A program made the position numbers and the translations under genes. Positions 1 through 6,487 of a stretch of DNA of 7,592 bases are shown here, piece after piece; the first letter of the stretch is position 1; each line of letters starts with the position of its first letter. The notes below the pieces were generated by a model. It was not told the origin of the DNA. It was given only the letters and a program-made list of their open reading frames with translations, and searched no databases. Source of the DNA: Alphaproteobacteria bacterium (GTDB lineage Bacteria > Pseudomonadota > Alphaproteobacteria > DSM-16000 > Inquilinaceae); assembly GCA_029263555.1 (NCBI GenBank), contig JAJUFW010000126.1:1-7592 (forward strand), read 5' to 3'.

Positions 1-227
1 ACTTCCGGCACGAACAGGATGCCGTCCCGGAAATCGATGCCGACGATCCGCATGCCTTCGACGAGCGCCTTCGTGAGGATGTCATAGGGCTGCCATCCGC
101 GTTCCAGCAGGATGTTCACGCCCTCGACGATCTCGTCCTTGAGTCCGTCGTAAAGGTCGTCCCACATCTGCTCGACGAGTTCATCGTCGGGCAGCGTCCT
201 GAGATCGAGATCGTCCTGATCGGCCAT
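1..227 (-). CDS. Corrinoid (B12-binding) methyl-carrier protein, MttC/MtbC/MtgC-like, N-terminal part only
   Basis: The 75 complete codons, starting at ATG 227, run off the left edge of the window. They give an acidic N-terminus (MADQDDLDLRTLPDDEL) followed by a helical stretch with the pattern LVEGMRIVGIDFRDG at about residues 55-69 and ILFVPEV at the edge. This matches the helical cap domain that precedes the cobalamin-binding Rossmann domain in methyltransferase-cognate corrinoid proteins. The DxHxxG cobalamin-binding motif would lie beyond the edge and cannot be checked. Such proteins carry the methyl group as methyl-Co(III) between a substrate-specific MttB-type methyltransferase and a second methyltransferase that loads THF. 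The gene starts 17 bases after the stop of the MttB-family gene, which supports a two-gene transcription unit. A GGGAG stretch lies about 12 bases before the ATG, a rather long spacing. The family is quite certain; the substrate is set by the partner and is unknown. Confidence 0.85.
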   Translation of the reverse strand, partial: MADQDDLDLRTLPDDELVEQMWDDLYDGLKDEIVEGVNILLERGWQPYDILTKALVEGMRIVGIDFRDGILFVPE

Positions 228-244
228 CTTGTTCGCGAGCTCCC

Positions 245-1801
245 TCAAACGAATGCGTCCGGCATCGAGGCCTTCTTCCGGACGATGAAATCCTCCAGCG
301 CCTCGTCGATCGCCGGATCGAGGGCCGGGGCCTGGTATTCGGCCAGCATCTTCTTCCAGATCTGGTTGGCGCGGGCGGCGGCGTCCTTCTCGCCTTCGGC
401 CTGCCACTGCTCGAAGGAATTGTTGTCGGCGATCGTGGACCGGTAGAATGCGGTCTCGAAATTGGCCTGGGTGTGGGCGCAGCCGAGGTAATGGCTGCCC
501 GGTCCCACCTCCCGGATGGCGCTCATCGCCTGCCCGTTCTCGCTGAGATCGATGCCTTCCGAGAAGACCTGCATCATGCCGAGCTGATCGGCGTCCATGA
601 TGAACTTCTCGTAGGACGACACGAGCCCGCCTTCGAGCCAGCCGGCCGAATGCAGGACGAAGTTCACCCCGCCCATCATGGTCGGCAGCATCGTCTGCAT
701 GCTTTCATAGGCTGCCTGGGCGTCGGGAATCTTGGACGCGCAGAGAGAGCCGCCGGACCGGAACGGCACGTTGAGCCGGCGGGCGAGCTGCGCCGCGCCA
801 TAGAGGATCAGGGCGGGCTCCGGCGTGCCGAAGGTCGGCGCGCCCGACTGCATCGAAATGGAGGAGGCGAAGGACCCGAAGACGACTGGGGCCCCCGGCC
901 GGACCAGCTGGGTCAGCGCCATGCCGGTCATCGCCTCGGCCAGGGTCTGCGTCAGCACCCCCGCCGCCGTGACCGGCGCCATCGCGCCGGCCAGGATGAA
1001 CGGGGTCACGATGCAGGCCTGCCCGGCCCGGGCATAGGTCTTCAACGCGCCCAGCATCACGGAGTCCCAGACCATGGGCGAGTTGGCGTTGATCAGGTTG
1101 ATGAGGACGCAGTTCCGGTCGACGAAGTCCGCGCCGAAGACGATCCGCGCCATCTCCACGGAATCGGCGGCGCGTTCCGGCGCCGTGACCGATCCCATGA
1201 ACGGCTTGTCGGAATAGCGGATATGGGCGGCGACCATGTCCAGATGCCGCTTGTTCACCGGCAGGTCCACCGGCTCGCACACTGTTCCGCCGGAATGGTG
1301 CATGACCGGCGTCAGGTAGGCGAGCTTCACGAAATTCCGGAAATCCTCGATCGTGGCGTAGCGCCTGCCCTCGTCGAGGGTCCGGACGAAAGGCGGTCCG
1401 TAGACCGGCGCGAAGACGGTCGCGTTGCCGCCGATCATGACCGAACGGTCCGGGTTCCGGCCGTGCTGGATGAAGCTGGAGGGCGCCGTCCGGATCAGGC
1501 TTCGCACCAGGCCGCGCGGGAACCGCACCCGGCTGCCCTGGACGTCCGCGCCGGCATCCTTCCACAGGGCCAGCGTCTCCGGATCGTCGCGGAATTCGAT
1601 CCCGATCTCCTCGAGCACCGTATCGGCGTTGTGCTCGATCAGCTCCAGACCCTCCTGGGTCAGGACTTCGTAGACCGAGAGCTTGCGCTCCACATAGCGC
1701 ATCTGCTGGATCGGCCCGCCCCGGCGCGCCGCCCGGCGCGCTTCGGCACCGCCGCGGCCCCGGCGTGTCCTCGTCTCGCCATCCTCAGCCGATACGTTCA
1801 T
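245..1801 (-). CDS. MttB-family (COG5598) corrinoid-dependent methylamine methyltransferase, non-pyrrolysine type
   Basis: 518 residues. The family contains trimethylamine:corrinoid methyltransferase MttB and the non-pyrrolysine glycine betaine methyltransferase MtgB; members methylate the Co(I) of a cognate corrinoid protein from a quaternary or tertiary amine. Recognition rests on the body of the protein: RRYATIEDFRNFVKLAY at about 146-162, SSISMQSGAPTFGTPEPAL at about 313-331, RSGGSLCASKIPDAQAAYES at about 348-367, GWLEGGLVSSYEKF at about 387-400 and GPGSHYLGCAHTQANF at about 434-448. The reading frame is uninterrupted and has no in-frame amber codon, so pyrrolysine is not used. The N-terminus (about 11-29) is rich in Arg, Gly and Ala, a feature I associate with non-Pyl relatives. 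An upstream in-frame ATG at 1864 would add 21 residues, but the ATG at 1801 has a strong ribosome site (GGGAGGAG, 8 bases away) and is preferred. The corrinoid protein gene follows at once. The actual substrate (glycine betaine, carnitine, proline betaine or another methylamine) cannot be read from the sequence. The symbol mttB is often applied, but would imply trimethylamine specificity that is not shown. Confidence 0.9.
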   Translation of the reverse strand: MNVSAEDGETRTRRGRGGAEARRAARRGGPIQQMRYVERKLSVYEVLTQEGLELIEHNADTVLEEIGIEFRDDPETLALWKDAGADVQGSRVRFPRGLVRSLIRTAPSSFIQHGRNPDRSVMIGGNATVFAPVYGPPFVRTLDEGRRYATIEDFRNFVKLAYLTPVMHHSGGTVCEPVDLPVNKRHLDMVAAHIRYSDKPFMGSVTAPERAADSVEMARIVFGADFVDRNCVLINLINANSPMVWDSVMLGALKTYARAGQACIVTPFILAGAMAPVTAAGVLTQTLAEAMTGMALTQLVRPGAPVVFGSFASSISMQSGAPTFGTPEPALILYGAAQLARRLNVPFRSGGSLCASKIPDAQAAYESMQTMLPTMMGGVNFVLHSAGWLEGGLVSSYEKFIMDADQLGMMQVFSEGIDLSENGQAMSAIREVGPGSHYLGCAHTQANFETAFYRSTIADNNSFEQWQAEGEKDAAARANQIWKKMLAEYQAPALDPAIDEALEDFIVRKKASMPDAFV

Positions 1802-1809
1802 GGGGTCTG

Positions 1810-1817
1810 CTCCTCCC
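1810..1817 (-). promoter_or_regulatory. Ribosome binding site of the MttB-family gene
   Basis: On the minus strand GGGAGGAG lies 8 bases before the ATG at 1801. It is an almost ideal Shine-Dalgarno sequence and decides the start codon against the upstream ATG at 1864, which has no comparable site. Confidence 0.75.
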
Positions 1818-1835
1818 GGGGTTTTGCCAGCCAAG

Positions 1836-1864
1836 TCTATCGGCCTGGCCCGCCCGGGGCTCAA
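1836..1864 (-). promoter_or_regulatory. Candidate sigma-70-type promoter for the MttB/corrinoid pair
   Basis: On the minus strand TTGAGC (1864-1859) and GATAGA (1841-1836) are separated by 17 bases, which would put the transcription start about 30 bases before the ATG at 1801. The boxes match the consensus at only 4 of 6 and 3 of 6 positions, so this is weak. The -10 candidate lies in the loop of an imperfect inverted repeat (GCCAGCC at 1826-1832 and GGCCTGGC at 1842-1849), which could be an operator. Confidence 0.25.
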
Positions 1865-1888
1865 GCGCGATTACGACACCTTGTGATG

Positions 1889-1919
1889 CCGCGGCGACAC
1901 CGCGAAATCCGCGCCGCGG
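1889..1919. repeat. 8-bp perfect inverted repeat in the divergent intergenic region
   Basis: CCGCGGCG at 1889-1896 is the exact reverse complement of CGCCGCGG at 1912-1919, with a 15-base spacer that itself contains CGCG-AAATC-CGCG. It lies in the 163-base gap between the divergently transcribed MttB-family and DUF1289 genes, 45 bases before the DUF1289 start. It may be a regulator site or a leader hairpin. In DNA this rich in G and C such repeats also arise by chance. Confidence 0.35.
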
Positions 1920-1964
1920 AGACCCCGTGCAAAGCCCTTCCCGTTCTGGCAAGGTTCTCCCGCC

Positions 1965-2216
1965 ATGAGCGACGACGGCACCGTCATTCCCTCTCCCTGC
2001 ATCGGGGTCTGCCGCCTGGACCCGGAGACCGGGCTCTGCGCCGGCTGCCTGCGCACGCCGGACGAGATCGCCGCCTGGCCGGCCGCAGATACCGCCGGTC
2101 GGATGGCCATTCTGACCGTGCTGAAGGCCCGGCGCCGGGCCGCCGGCCGGACCAGCGCCGCCGACAGCCGCCCGCGGCGGCGGGCCGTACGGAGCGGAAG
2201 CGTTCCGAAGGACTAG
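1965..2216 (+). CDS. DUF1289 domain protein, small four-cysteine protein
   Basis: 83 residues and the only plus-strand gene in the window. Residues 10-38 hold the DUF1289 signature: SPCIGVCRLDPETGLCAGC followed by LRTPDEIAAW. The four cysteines (C12, C16, C25, C28) form a CxxxC-x8-CxxC pattern that suggests binding of a metal or Fe-S cluster; this is an inference from spacing, and the family has no firmly established role that I know of. The C-terminal third is Arg-rich, probably disordered, and unlike the conserved part. The ATG at 1965 places the cysteine motif 12 residues from the N-terminus, as is usual for the family; AAGG lies 10 bases before it, a modest ribosome site. The gene faces away from the MttB-family gene, and its TAG stop shares the bases CTAG with the stop of the DUF4112 gene coming the other way. 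Family assignment is firm, function unknown. Confidence 0.85.
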   Translation: MSDDGTVIPSPCIGVCRLDPETGLCAGCLRTPDEIAAWPAADTAGRMAILTVLKARRRAAGRTSAADSRPRRRAVRSGSVPKD

Positions 2217-2674
2217 CGCCTGCCTTCCAGATCCCGTTCCAGATGCCGGCGCAGCAGGCGGAGGTTGCGGGTGTTCGATTTGAAGGCGAAATCGAAGATC
2301 GAGCCCAGCACCGGAACGGCGCCGACCGCGACGTCGGCGGCGACGTTGCCGAGCATCCGGACCAGCACGTGCCGCGGCACGCCGAGGCGGCGCGCTTCCA
2401 GGATGAGCCAGGCCGAGATCAGTCCCGTCGCCACGTCGCCGGCGCCGGGGAAGAGCCCGGCCAGCCCGTCGATACCGAAGCGCCAGCCCAGCACGGGAAG
2501 ACGCCACCGGGTGTCGAGAAGCTCCGCGATGCGGGAGAAGCGCTCCAGCCGCCGGTCACGGTCGGGGACAGGGTCCGCCTGGAAGCTGCCGTCCGGCATC
2601 CGCCGCAAGTTCGGGATGTCCGGCCGGGCGGCTCTCGTCCGCGACGGAAGGTTCACTTCTTCAGGATCACCCAT
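2213..2674 (-). CDS. DUF4112 domain protein
   Basis: 153 residues from the ATG at 2674. After a polar N-terminus of about 40 residues come the DUF4112 hallmarks: RLERFSRIAELLDTRWRLP at about 42-60, GIDGLAGLFPGAGD at 67-80 and GAVPVLGSIFDFAFKSNTRN at 118-137. Two apolar stretches (about 80-95 and 110-130), rich in Gly and Pro, suggest membrane association. The biochemical function of the family is not known to me. The start is uncertain. The ATG at 2674 lies 22 bases inside the preceding yqaE-like gene. An in-frame GTG at 2656 would instead give a tight GTGA overlap with the TGA of that gene and remove six residues outside the conserved domain. Neither has a strong ribosome site, so translation is probably coupled to the small gene upstream. 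The stop codon overlaps that of the convergent DUF1289 gene. Confidence 0.85.
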   Translation of the reverse strand: MGDPEEVNLPSRTRAARPDIPNLRRMPDGSFQADPVPDRDRRLERFSRIAELLDTRWRLPVLGWRFGIDGLAGLFPGAGDVATGLISAWLILEARRLGVPRHVLVRMLGNVAADVAVGAVPVLGSIFDFAFKSNTRNLRLLRRHLERDLEGRR

Positions 2675-2811
2675 AGCGCATGCACGATGCCCGGGATGTA
2701 GCCGAGCAGCGTCAGCAGGATATTTAGCCAGAACTGGAGCCCCAGCCCGACCTGCAGGAACACGCCGAGCGGCGGCAGCAGGATCGCAAGCAGGATCCGA
2801 ATCAGGTCCAT
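2653..2811 (-). CDS. YqaE/Pmp3 family (UPF0057) small membrane protein
   Basis: 52 residues, almost wholly hydrophobic. Two membrane helices can be seen: residues about 3-23 (with the family signature LLPPLGVFLQVG at 11-22) and about 27-49 (WLNILLTLLGYIPGIVHALW at 28-47), ended by two lysines. This is the Pmp3/YqaE pattern in full length. Relatives in yeast and plants affect membrane potential and salt tolerance, and bacterial members are often linked to stress; here the role is inferred from the family only. The ATG at 2811 is preceded on the minus strand by GAAGGGA, about 6 bases away. The gene overlaps the start of the DUF4112 gene, so the two are very likely one transcript. The 108 bases upstream, after metH, hold two hairpins but no promoter that I could recognise. 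Confidence 0.9.
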   Translation of the reverse strand: MDLIRILLAILLPPLGVFLQVGLGLQFWLNILLTLLGYIPGIVHALWVILKK

Positions 2812-2836
2812 GTACCGTCCCTTCCCCTTCCCGGAT

Positions 2837-2850
2837 TCCGCCGAGGCGGA
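2837..2850. repeat. Short hairpin in the leader of the yqaE-like gene
   Basis: TCCGCC and GGCGGA form a 6-bp perfect inverted repeat around a GA dinucleotide, ending 26 bases before the ATG at 2811 on the minus strand. It could belong to the 3' end of the metH transcript or the leader of the small gene. It is short and may be chance. Confidence 0.25.
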
Positions 2851-2888
2851 CAGTCGGATCCCTTCAACCCCCCGTGTTCCACGATCGT

Positions 2889-2917
2889 TCCGGCCGCCCG
2901 CGCGGGCGTCGTCCGGA
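2889..2917 (-). terminator. Possible transcription terminator after metH
   Basis: Starting 3 bases after the metH stop there is a two-part GC-rich stem. The outer arms are TCCGG (2889-2893) and CCGGA (2913-2917); the inner palindrome CGCCCGCGCGGGCG (2895-2908) folds as a 5-bp stem with a 4-base loop. No run of U follows on the minus strand, so it is not a classical intrinsic terminator, although such U-poor hairpins are common at gene ends in high-GC proteobacteria. Confidence 0.4.
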
Positions 2918-2919
2918 CC

Positions 2920-5900
2920 CTAGACGCCGAAATACTTGGCCTTCGGATGGTGGAGAACGATGGCGGACGTGCTCTGTTCGGGATGCAGCTGGAATTCGTC
3001 GCTGAGTTCGACCCCGATCTGGCCGGCGTCCAGAAGGCGCAGAAGCTGGTCCTGGTCCTCCAGGTTCGGGCAGGCCGGATAGCCGAAGGAATAGCGGCCT
3101 CCGCGATATCCCTGCTGCAGCATCTTCTCCATGTCGCGGTCGTCCTCGGCGCCGAAGCCGAGTTCCGCCCGGATACGCTTGTGGACATATTCGGCCATCG
3201 CCTCGGTCATCTCGACCGAAAGCCCGTGGAGATAGAGATAGTCCTGGTAGCGGTCGCTCGCGAACCATTCCCGGGCCACCTCCGACGCCCGCTGCCCCAT
3301 GGTCACCACCTGGAGGCCGATGACGTCCCGTTCGCCCGAATCCACGTCGCGCACGAAGTCGGTGATGCACATGCCGAGCTCCTCGCCCTTCGGCGCCTTC
3401 GCCTGGCGCGGGAGCGTGAAACGGCCGACCTCCGTCTCGCCGTCCTGGTCGAACAGGATCAGGTCGTTGCCCTCGGCTGCAGTCTTCCAATAGCCGTAGA
3501 CCGCCTGCGGCACCAGAATGTCCTCGGCCTCCGCGAGATCGACCATCCGCTTCAGGATCGGCCGCAGCTCCTGCTGTGCCCAGACCATGTATTCGTCGAG
3601 CCGCCGCCCTTCCTTCCGGTAGCCCCATTGCAGCGGGTAGAGCATGCGCTCGTTGAGATAGGGCACGAGCGTCTTGAGCGGCACTCGTGCGATCACCCGC
3701 GGCCCCCAGAAGGGCGGTTCGGGGACCTCGACACCCTCGGCAAGCCGGCGCCGCTTCTCGCGCGCGGCCTCCCGGTCGACGCCGCCCGCCGGGCTGACCG
3801 CCCGGCCGACCTTCCGGTTCTGGTTCGACGGCTTGCCGAGGCGTTTCCGGGCCACGCCGTCGAGATACGCATCGAACTCGCCGGTCACAACCTTGTCCAT
3901 GAGTGCAAGCCCGTCGAAGGCGTCGCGGGCATAGGCGACGCGGCCGGAGGCATAGGTCCGGACGCAATCCTCCTCGACGAAGTTCCGGGTCAGCGCGGCG
4001 CCGCCCAGGAAGACCGGGATGTCGAAACCGCTTCGGCTCATCTCCTCGAGGTTTTCCTTCATCACGACCGTCGACTTGACCAGCAGGCCGGACATGCCGA
4101 TCGCGTCCGCCTTGTGCTCGCGGGCCGCCGACATGATGGTCGCGATCGGCTGCTTGATGCCCAGGTTGATGACCCGGTAGCCGTTGTTGGTCAGGATGAT
4201 GTCGACAAGGTTCTTGCCGATGTCGTGCACGTCGCCCTTCACGGTGGCAAGCACGATCGTGCCCTTCTGCTGCCCCTCGACCCTTTCCATCAACGGCTCC
4301 AGATAGGCGACGGCCGTCTTCATGGTTTCCGCCGACTTCAGCACGAAGGGCAGTTGCATCTTGCCCGCACCGAACAGGTCGCCGACGACCTTCATCCCGT
4401 CCAGCAGGTGGGTGTTGATGATGTCGAGCGGGGCGTAGCGCTGGAGCGCCTCGTCGAGATCGGCTTCCAGCCCCTGGCGGTCGCCGTCCACGATCCGCTC
4501 CTTGAGGCGCTCCTCGACCGTCTCGGCACGCTTGCGGGTTTCCGCCTTCTCCACCTTCCGGTCGGCGAACAGCTCCAGCATCTTTTCCAGCGGATCGTAG
4601 CCCGGCCGCCGGCGGTCGAAGATCAGGTCTTCGGCCACCTCGACCTCCTTCGGGTCGATCTTGTGGAGCGGCACGATCTTGGACACATGGACGATCGCGC
4701 CGGTCAGCCCGCGCCGCTGGGCGTGGTCCAGGAAGACCGAGTTCAGGACGTGGCGGGCCGCCGGGTTGAGGCCGAAGGAGATGTTCGACAGCCCGAGGAT
4801 GATCTGGCATTCGGGCATCTCCTTCGAGATGCGCTCGATGGCGTCCAGTGTCTCCAGGCCAAGCCGGCGGTCGTCCTCATTGCCGGTCGCGATCGTAAAG
4901 GTGAGCGGGTCGAACAGGAGGTCGCTGGGCGGCAGCCCGAACCGGTTGACGGCGAAGTCGTAGAGGCGCCGGGCGATGCGGATCTTGTCGTCGGCGGTCT
5001 TCGCCATTCCCGCCTCGTCGATCGTCAGCGCGATCACCGCGGCGCCGAACTTCCGGGCGAGCGTCAGCCGCTTGGCTGCCGCCTCCTCGCCGTCCTCGAA
5101 GTTGATGGAATTGATGATCGGCTTGCCGCCATAGAGCTTCAGCGCCGCCTCGATCACCGGATATTCGGTCGAATCGATGACCAGCGGCGCGGTGACCGCG
5201 GCCGTCATCCGGGTCAGCACCTGGACCATGTCGGAGACCTCGTCCCGGCCGACGAACGCCGTGCAGAGATCGAGCGTATGGCTGCCCTCCCGGACCTGGT
5301 CGCGCCCCATGGCGACGCACGCCTCCCAGTCGCCGGCCTCCTGGTATTCCCGGAACTTCTTCGATCCGTTGGCGTTGCAGCGCTCCCCGATCGAAAGATA
5401 GGCGTTTTCCTGCCGCAGAGGCACGGCCCCATAGAGCGAGGCCAGGGACGGGACCCAATGGACGGTCCGGGCACGGACCGGCGGGCGGCGCGCCGCCCCG
5501 CCCCGCCGCCGCAGCATCTCGTCCAGCGCCCGGATATGCTCGACATTCGTGCCGCAGCAGCCGCCGATCAGGTTCAGCCCGTCCTCTTCGACGAAGCGCT
5601 CCAGCCAGGCCGCCAGTTCCCGCCCGCCCAGCGGGTAGACGGTCTTTCCGTCGACCAGCTCCGGCAGGCCGGCGTTCGGCTGCACCGAGATGAGCCCGTC
5701 CCAGTTCTCGGCCAGCCACTTCACGTGCTCGGCCATCTCCTGGGGGCCGGTCGCGCAGTTCAGACCGATCAGCGGGACGTCGAGAGCGTGGACGACGGTC
5801 GCCGCCGCGGCGATGTCGGTGCCGACCAGCAGCGTGCCTGTGGTCTCGACCGTGACCTGGACGAAGATCGGCGTGTCGCGCCCCGCCTCGTGCCGGGCGT

Positions 5901-6423
5901 TCTTGACGCCATTGACCGCCGCCTTGATCTGCAGCGGATCCTGGCAGGTCTCGATCAGGATGGCATCGACCCCGCCGGCGATCAGGCCGCGGGCCTGGAT
6001 GGTGAATGCCTGCTCCAACTGGTCGTAGCCGACATGCCCCAGGCTGGGCAGCCGGGTGCCCGGCCCGATCGAACCCAGGACGAAGCGCTGGCGGCCGTCG
6101 GCGGCAAAGCTTTCCGCGGCCTCTCGGGCCAGTTCGGCAGCGACGCGGTTGATTTCGGCCGCCCGGTCCTGGAGATCGAATTCGCCGAGCGTGATCGGCG
6201 ATCCGCCGAAGGTGTTGGTCTCGACCATGTCGGCGCCGGCTTCGAAATAGCCGCGGTGGATGTCGCGCACGAGATCCGGCCGGGACAGGTTCAGCACCTC
6301 GGTGCAGTTCTCCTTGCCCCAGAAGTCCCGCTCGACGTCGAGATCCAGCGCCTGGACGCGGCTGCCCATGCCGCCGTCGCAGAGAAGGACGCGGTCGCGC
6401 AGCAGGTCAAGCAGATGGGCCAC
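2920..6423 (-). CDS. metH: Cobalamin-dependent methionine synthase (5-methyl-THF:homocysteine methyltransferase)
   Basis: 1167 residues; all modules are present. (1) Homocysteine domain, about 1-305: LLCDGGMGSRVQ near the start and the zinc cysteines C223 (GLNCATGP), C289 and C290 (GGCCGTNVEH). (2) Methyl-THF (pterin) domain, about 325-610: GERCNANGS at 346-354, VIDSTE at 415-420, DPLTFTIATG at 505-514, GLSNISFGLNP at 544-554. (3) Helical cap, about 637-715: DGMKVVGDLFGAGKMQLP. (4) Cobalamin domain, about 720-855: D731-x-H733-x-x-G736 with His733 as the expected lower cobalt ligand, then SGLLVKS at 778-784. (5) After a basic linker, the SAM-dependent reactivation domain, about 903-1167, with RYSFGYPACPN at 1110-1120 and a C-terminus HHPKAKYFGV. 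The protein is about 60 residues shorter than the 1227-residue E. coli enzyme, and its motif wording (SGLLVKSTVV, YSFGYPACPN, EQSTSA) resembles the cyanobacterial and actinobacterial type more than the E. coli type. The start is GTG at 6423, with AAGGA 8 bases upstream. It follows metF by 50 bases, so both are probably cotranscribed. The reaction needs B12 and occasional reductive remethylation by SAM. Confidence 0.97.
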   Translation of the reverse strand: MAHLLDLLRDRVLLCDGGMGSRVQALDLDVERDFWGKENCTEVLNLSRPDLVRDIHRGYFEAGADMVETNTFGGSPITLGEFDLQDRAAEINRVAAELAREAAESFAADGRQRFVLGSIGPGTRLPSLGHVGYDQLEQAFTIQARGLIAGGVDAILIETCQDPLQIKAAVNGVKNARHEAGRDTPIFVQVTVETTGTLLVGTDIAAAATVVHALDVPLIGLNCATGPQEMAEHVKWLAENWDGLISVQPNAGLPELVDGKTVYPLGGRELAAWLERFVEEDGLNLIGGCCGTNVEHIRALDEMLRRRGGAARRPPVRARTVHWVPSLASLYGAVPLRQENAYLSIGERCNANGSKKFREYQEAGDWEACVAMGRDQVREGSHTLDLCTAFVGRDEVSDMVQVLTRMTAAVTAPLVIDSTEYPVIEAALKLYGGKPIINSINFEDGEEAAAKRLTLARKFGAAVIALTIDEAGMAKTADDKIRIARRLYDFAVNRFGLPPSDLLFDPLTFTIATGNEDDRRLGLETLDAIERISKEMPECQIILGLSNISFGLNPAARHVLNSVFLDHAQRRGLTGAIVHVSKIVPLHKIDPKEVEVAEDLIFDRRRPGYDPLEKMLELFADRKVEKAETRKRAETVEERLKERIVDGDRQGLEADLDEALQRYAPLDIINTHLLDGMKVVGDLFGAGKMQLPFVLKSAETMKTAVAYLEPLMERVEGQQKGTIVLATVKGDVHDIGKNLVDIILTNNGYRVINLGIKQPIATIMSAAREHKADAIGMSGLLVKSTVVMKENLEEMSRSGFDIPVFLGGAALTRNFVEEDCVRTYASGRVAYARDAFDGLALMDKVVTGEFDAYLDGVARKRLGKPSNQNRKVGRAVSPAGGVDREAAREKRRRLAEGVEVPEPPFWGPRVIARVPLKTLVPYLNERMLYPLQWGYRKEGRRLDEYMVWAQQELRPILKRMVDLAEAEDILVPQAVYGYWKTAAEGNDLILFDQDGETEVGRFTLPRQAKAPKGEELGMCITDFVRDVDSGERDVIGLQVVTMGQRASEVAREWFASDRYQDYLYLHGLSVEMTEAMAEYVHKRIRAELGFGAEDDRDMEKMLQQGYRGGRYSFGYPACPNLEDQDQLLRLLDAGQIGVELSDEFQLHPEQSTSAIVLHHPKAKYFGV

Positions 6424-6431
6424 AGCGGATA

Positions 6432-6436
6432 TCCTT
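6432..6436 (-). promoter_or_regulatory. Ribosome binding site of metH
   Basis: On the minus strand AAGGA lies 8 bases before the GTG at 6423. It supports the GTG start, which has no in-frame ATG competitor nearby that fits the family's N-terminus. The ATG at 6442 is out of frame. Confidence 0.65.
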
Positions 6437-6457
6437 GTTCATCGTTCGAGAATGGGC

Positions 6458-6487
6458 CGGCCGCCGCGCGGGATCACGCGGCGGCCG
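6458..6487 (-). repeat. Strong hairpin spanning the metF stop codon (metF-metH junction)
   Basis: CGGCCGCCGCG (6458-6468) and CGCGGCGGCCG (6477-6487) form an 11-bp perfect, all-GC stem. The 8-base loop contains the metF TGA stop (6474-6476). In the minus-strand mRNA it is followed by GCCCAUUCUCG, without a U run. It could terminate part of the transcripts, protect the metF 3' end from exonucleases or mark a processing site, giving unequal metF and metH levels. The repeat is certain; the role is inference. Confidence 0.6.

Noticed and set aside
245..1801. Pyrrolysine-containing MttB
   Set aside because: The frame is continuous without an in-frame TAG and the protein has the motif set of non-pyrrolysine relatives.
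1802..1964. Small coding frame on the minus strand in the intergenic region (start near 2110)
   Set aside because: It runs antisense through most of DUF1289 and has no conserved pattern; the cysteine motif of DUF1289 on the plus strand is the real coding signal.
473..2701. 742-codon plus-strand open frame across the MttB-family, DUF1289, DUF4112 and yqaE region
   Set aside because: It runs antisense to three minus-strand genes and through DUF1289 in another frame, has no domain and a low-complexity composition; it is a product of high GC content.
2812..2888. Promoter for the yqaE-like gene
   Set aside because: TTGAAG occurs on the minus strand at about 2861-2866, but nothing resembling a -10 box follows at 16-18 bases, so no promoter is called.
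2864..4810. 648-codon minus-strand open frame inside metH
   Set aside because: It is a frame-shifted shadow of metH, rich in Gly, Arg, Pro and Ala, without family features.
6407..6442. 11-codon upstream frame (ATG at 6442, MNKDIRCGPSA) overlapping the metH start
   Set aside because: It has no ribosome site of its own and no sign of a leader-peptide design (no Met codons other than the start). The metH GTG with AAGGA explains the region.
6424..6473. Cobalamin or SAM riboswitch before metH
   Set aside because: The gap is only 50 bases, largely occupied by the hairpin and ribosome site, far too short for a B12 riboswitch, and no SAM-riboswitch core was seen. A riboswitch before the operon would lie outside the window.
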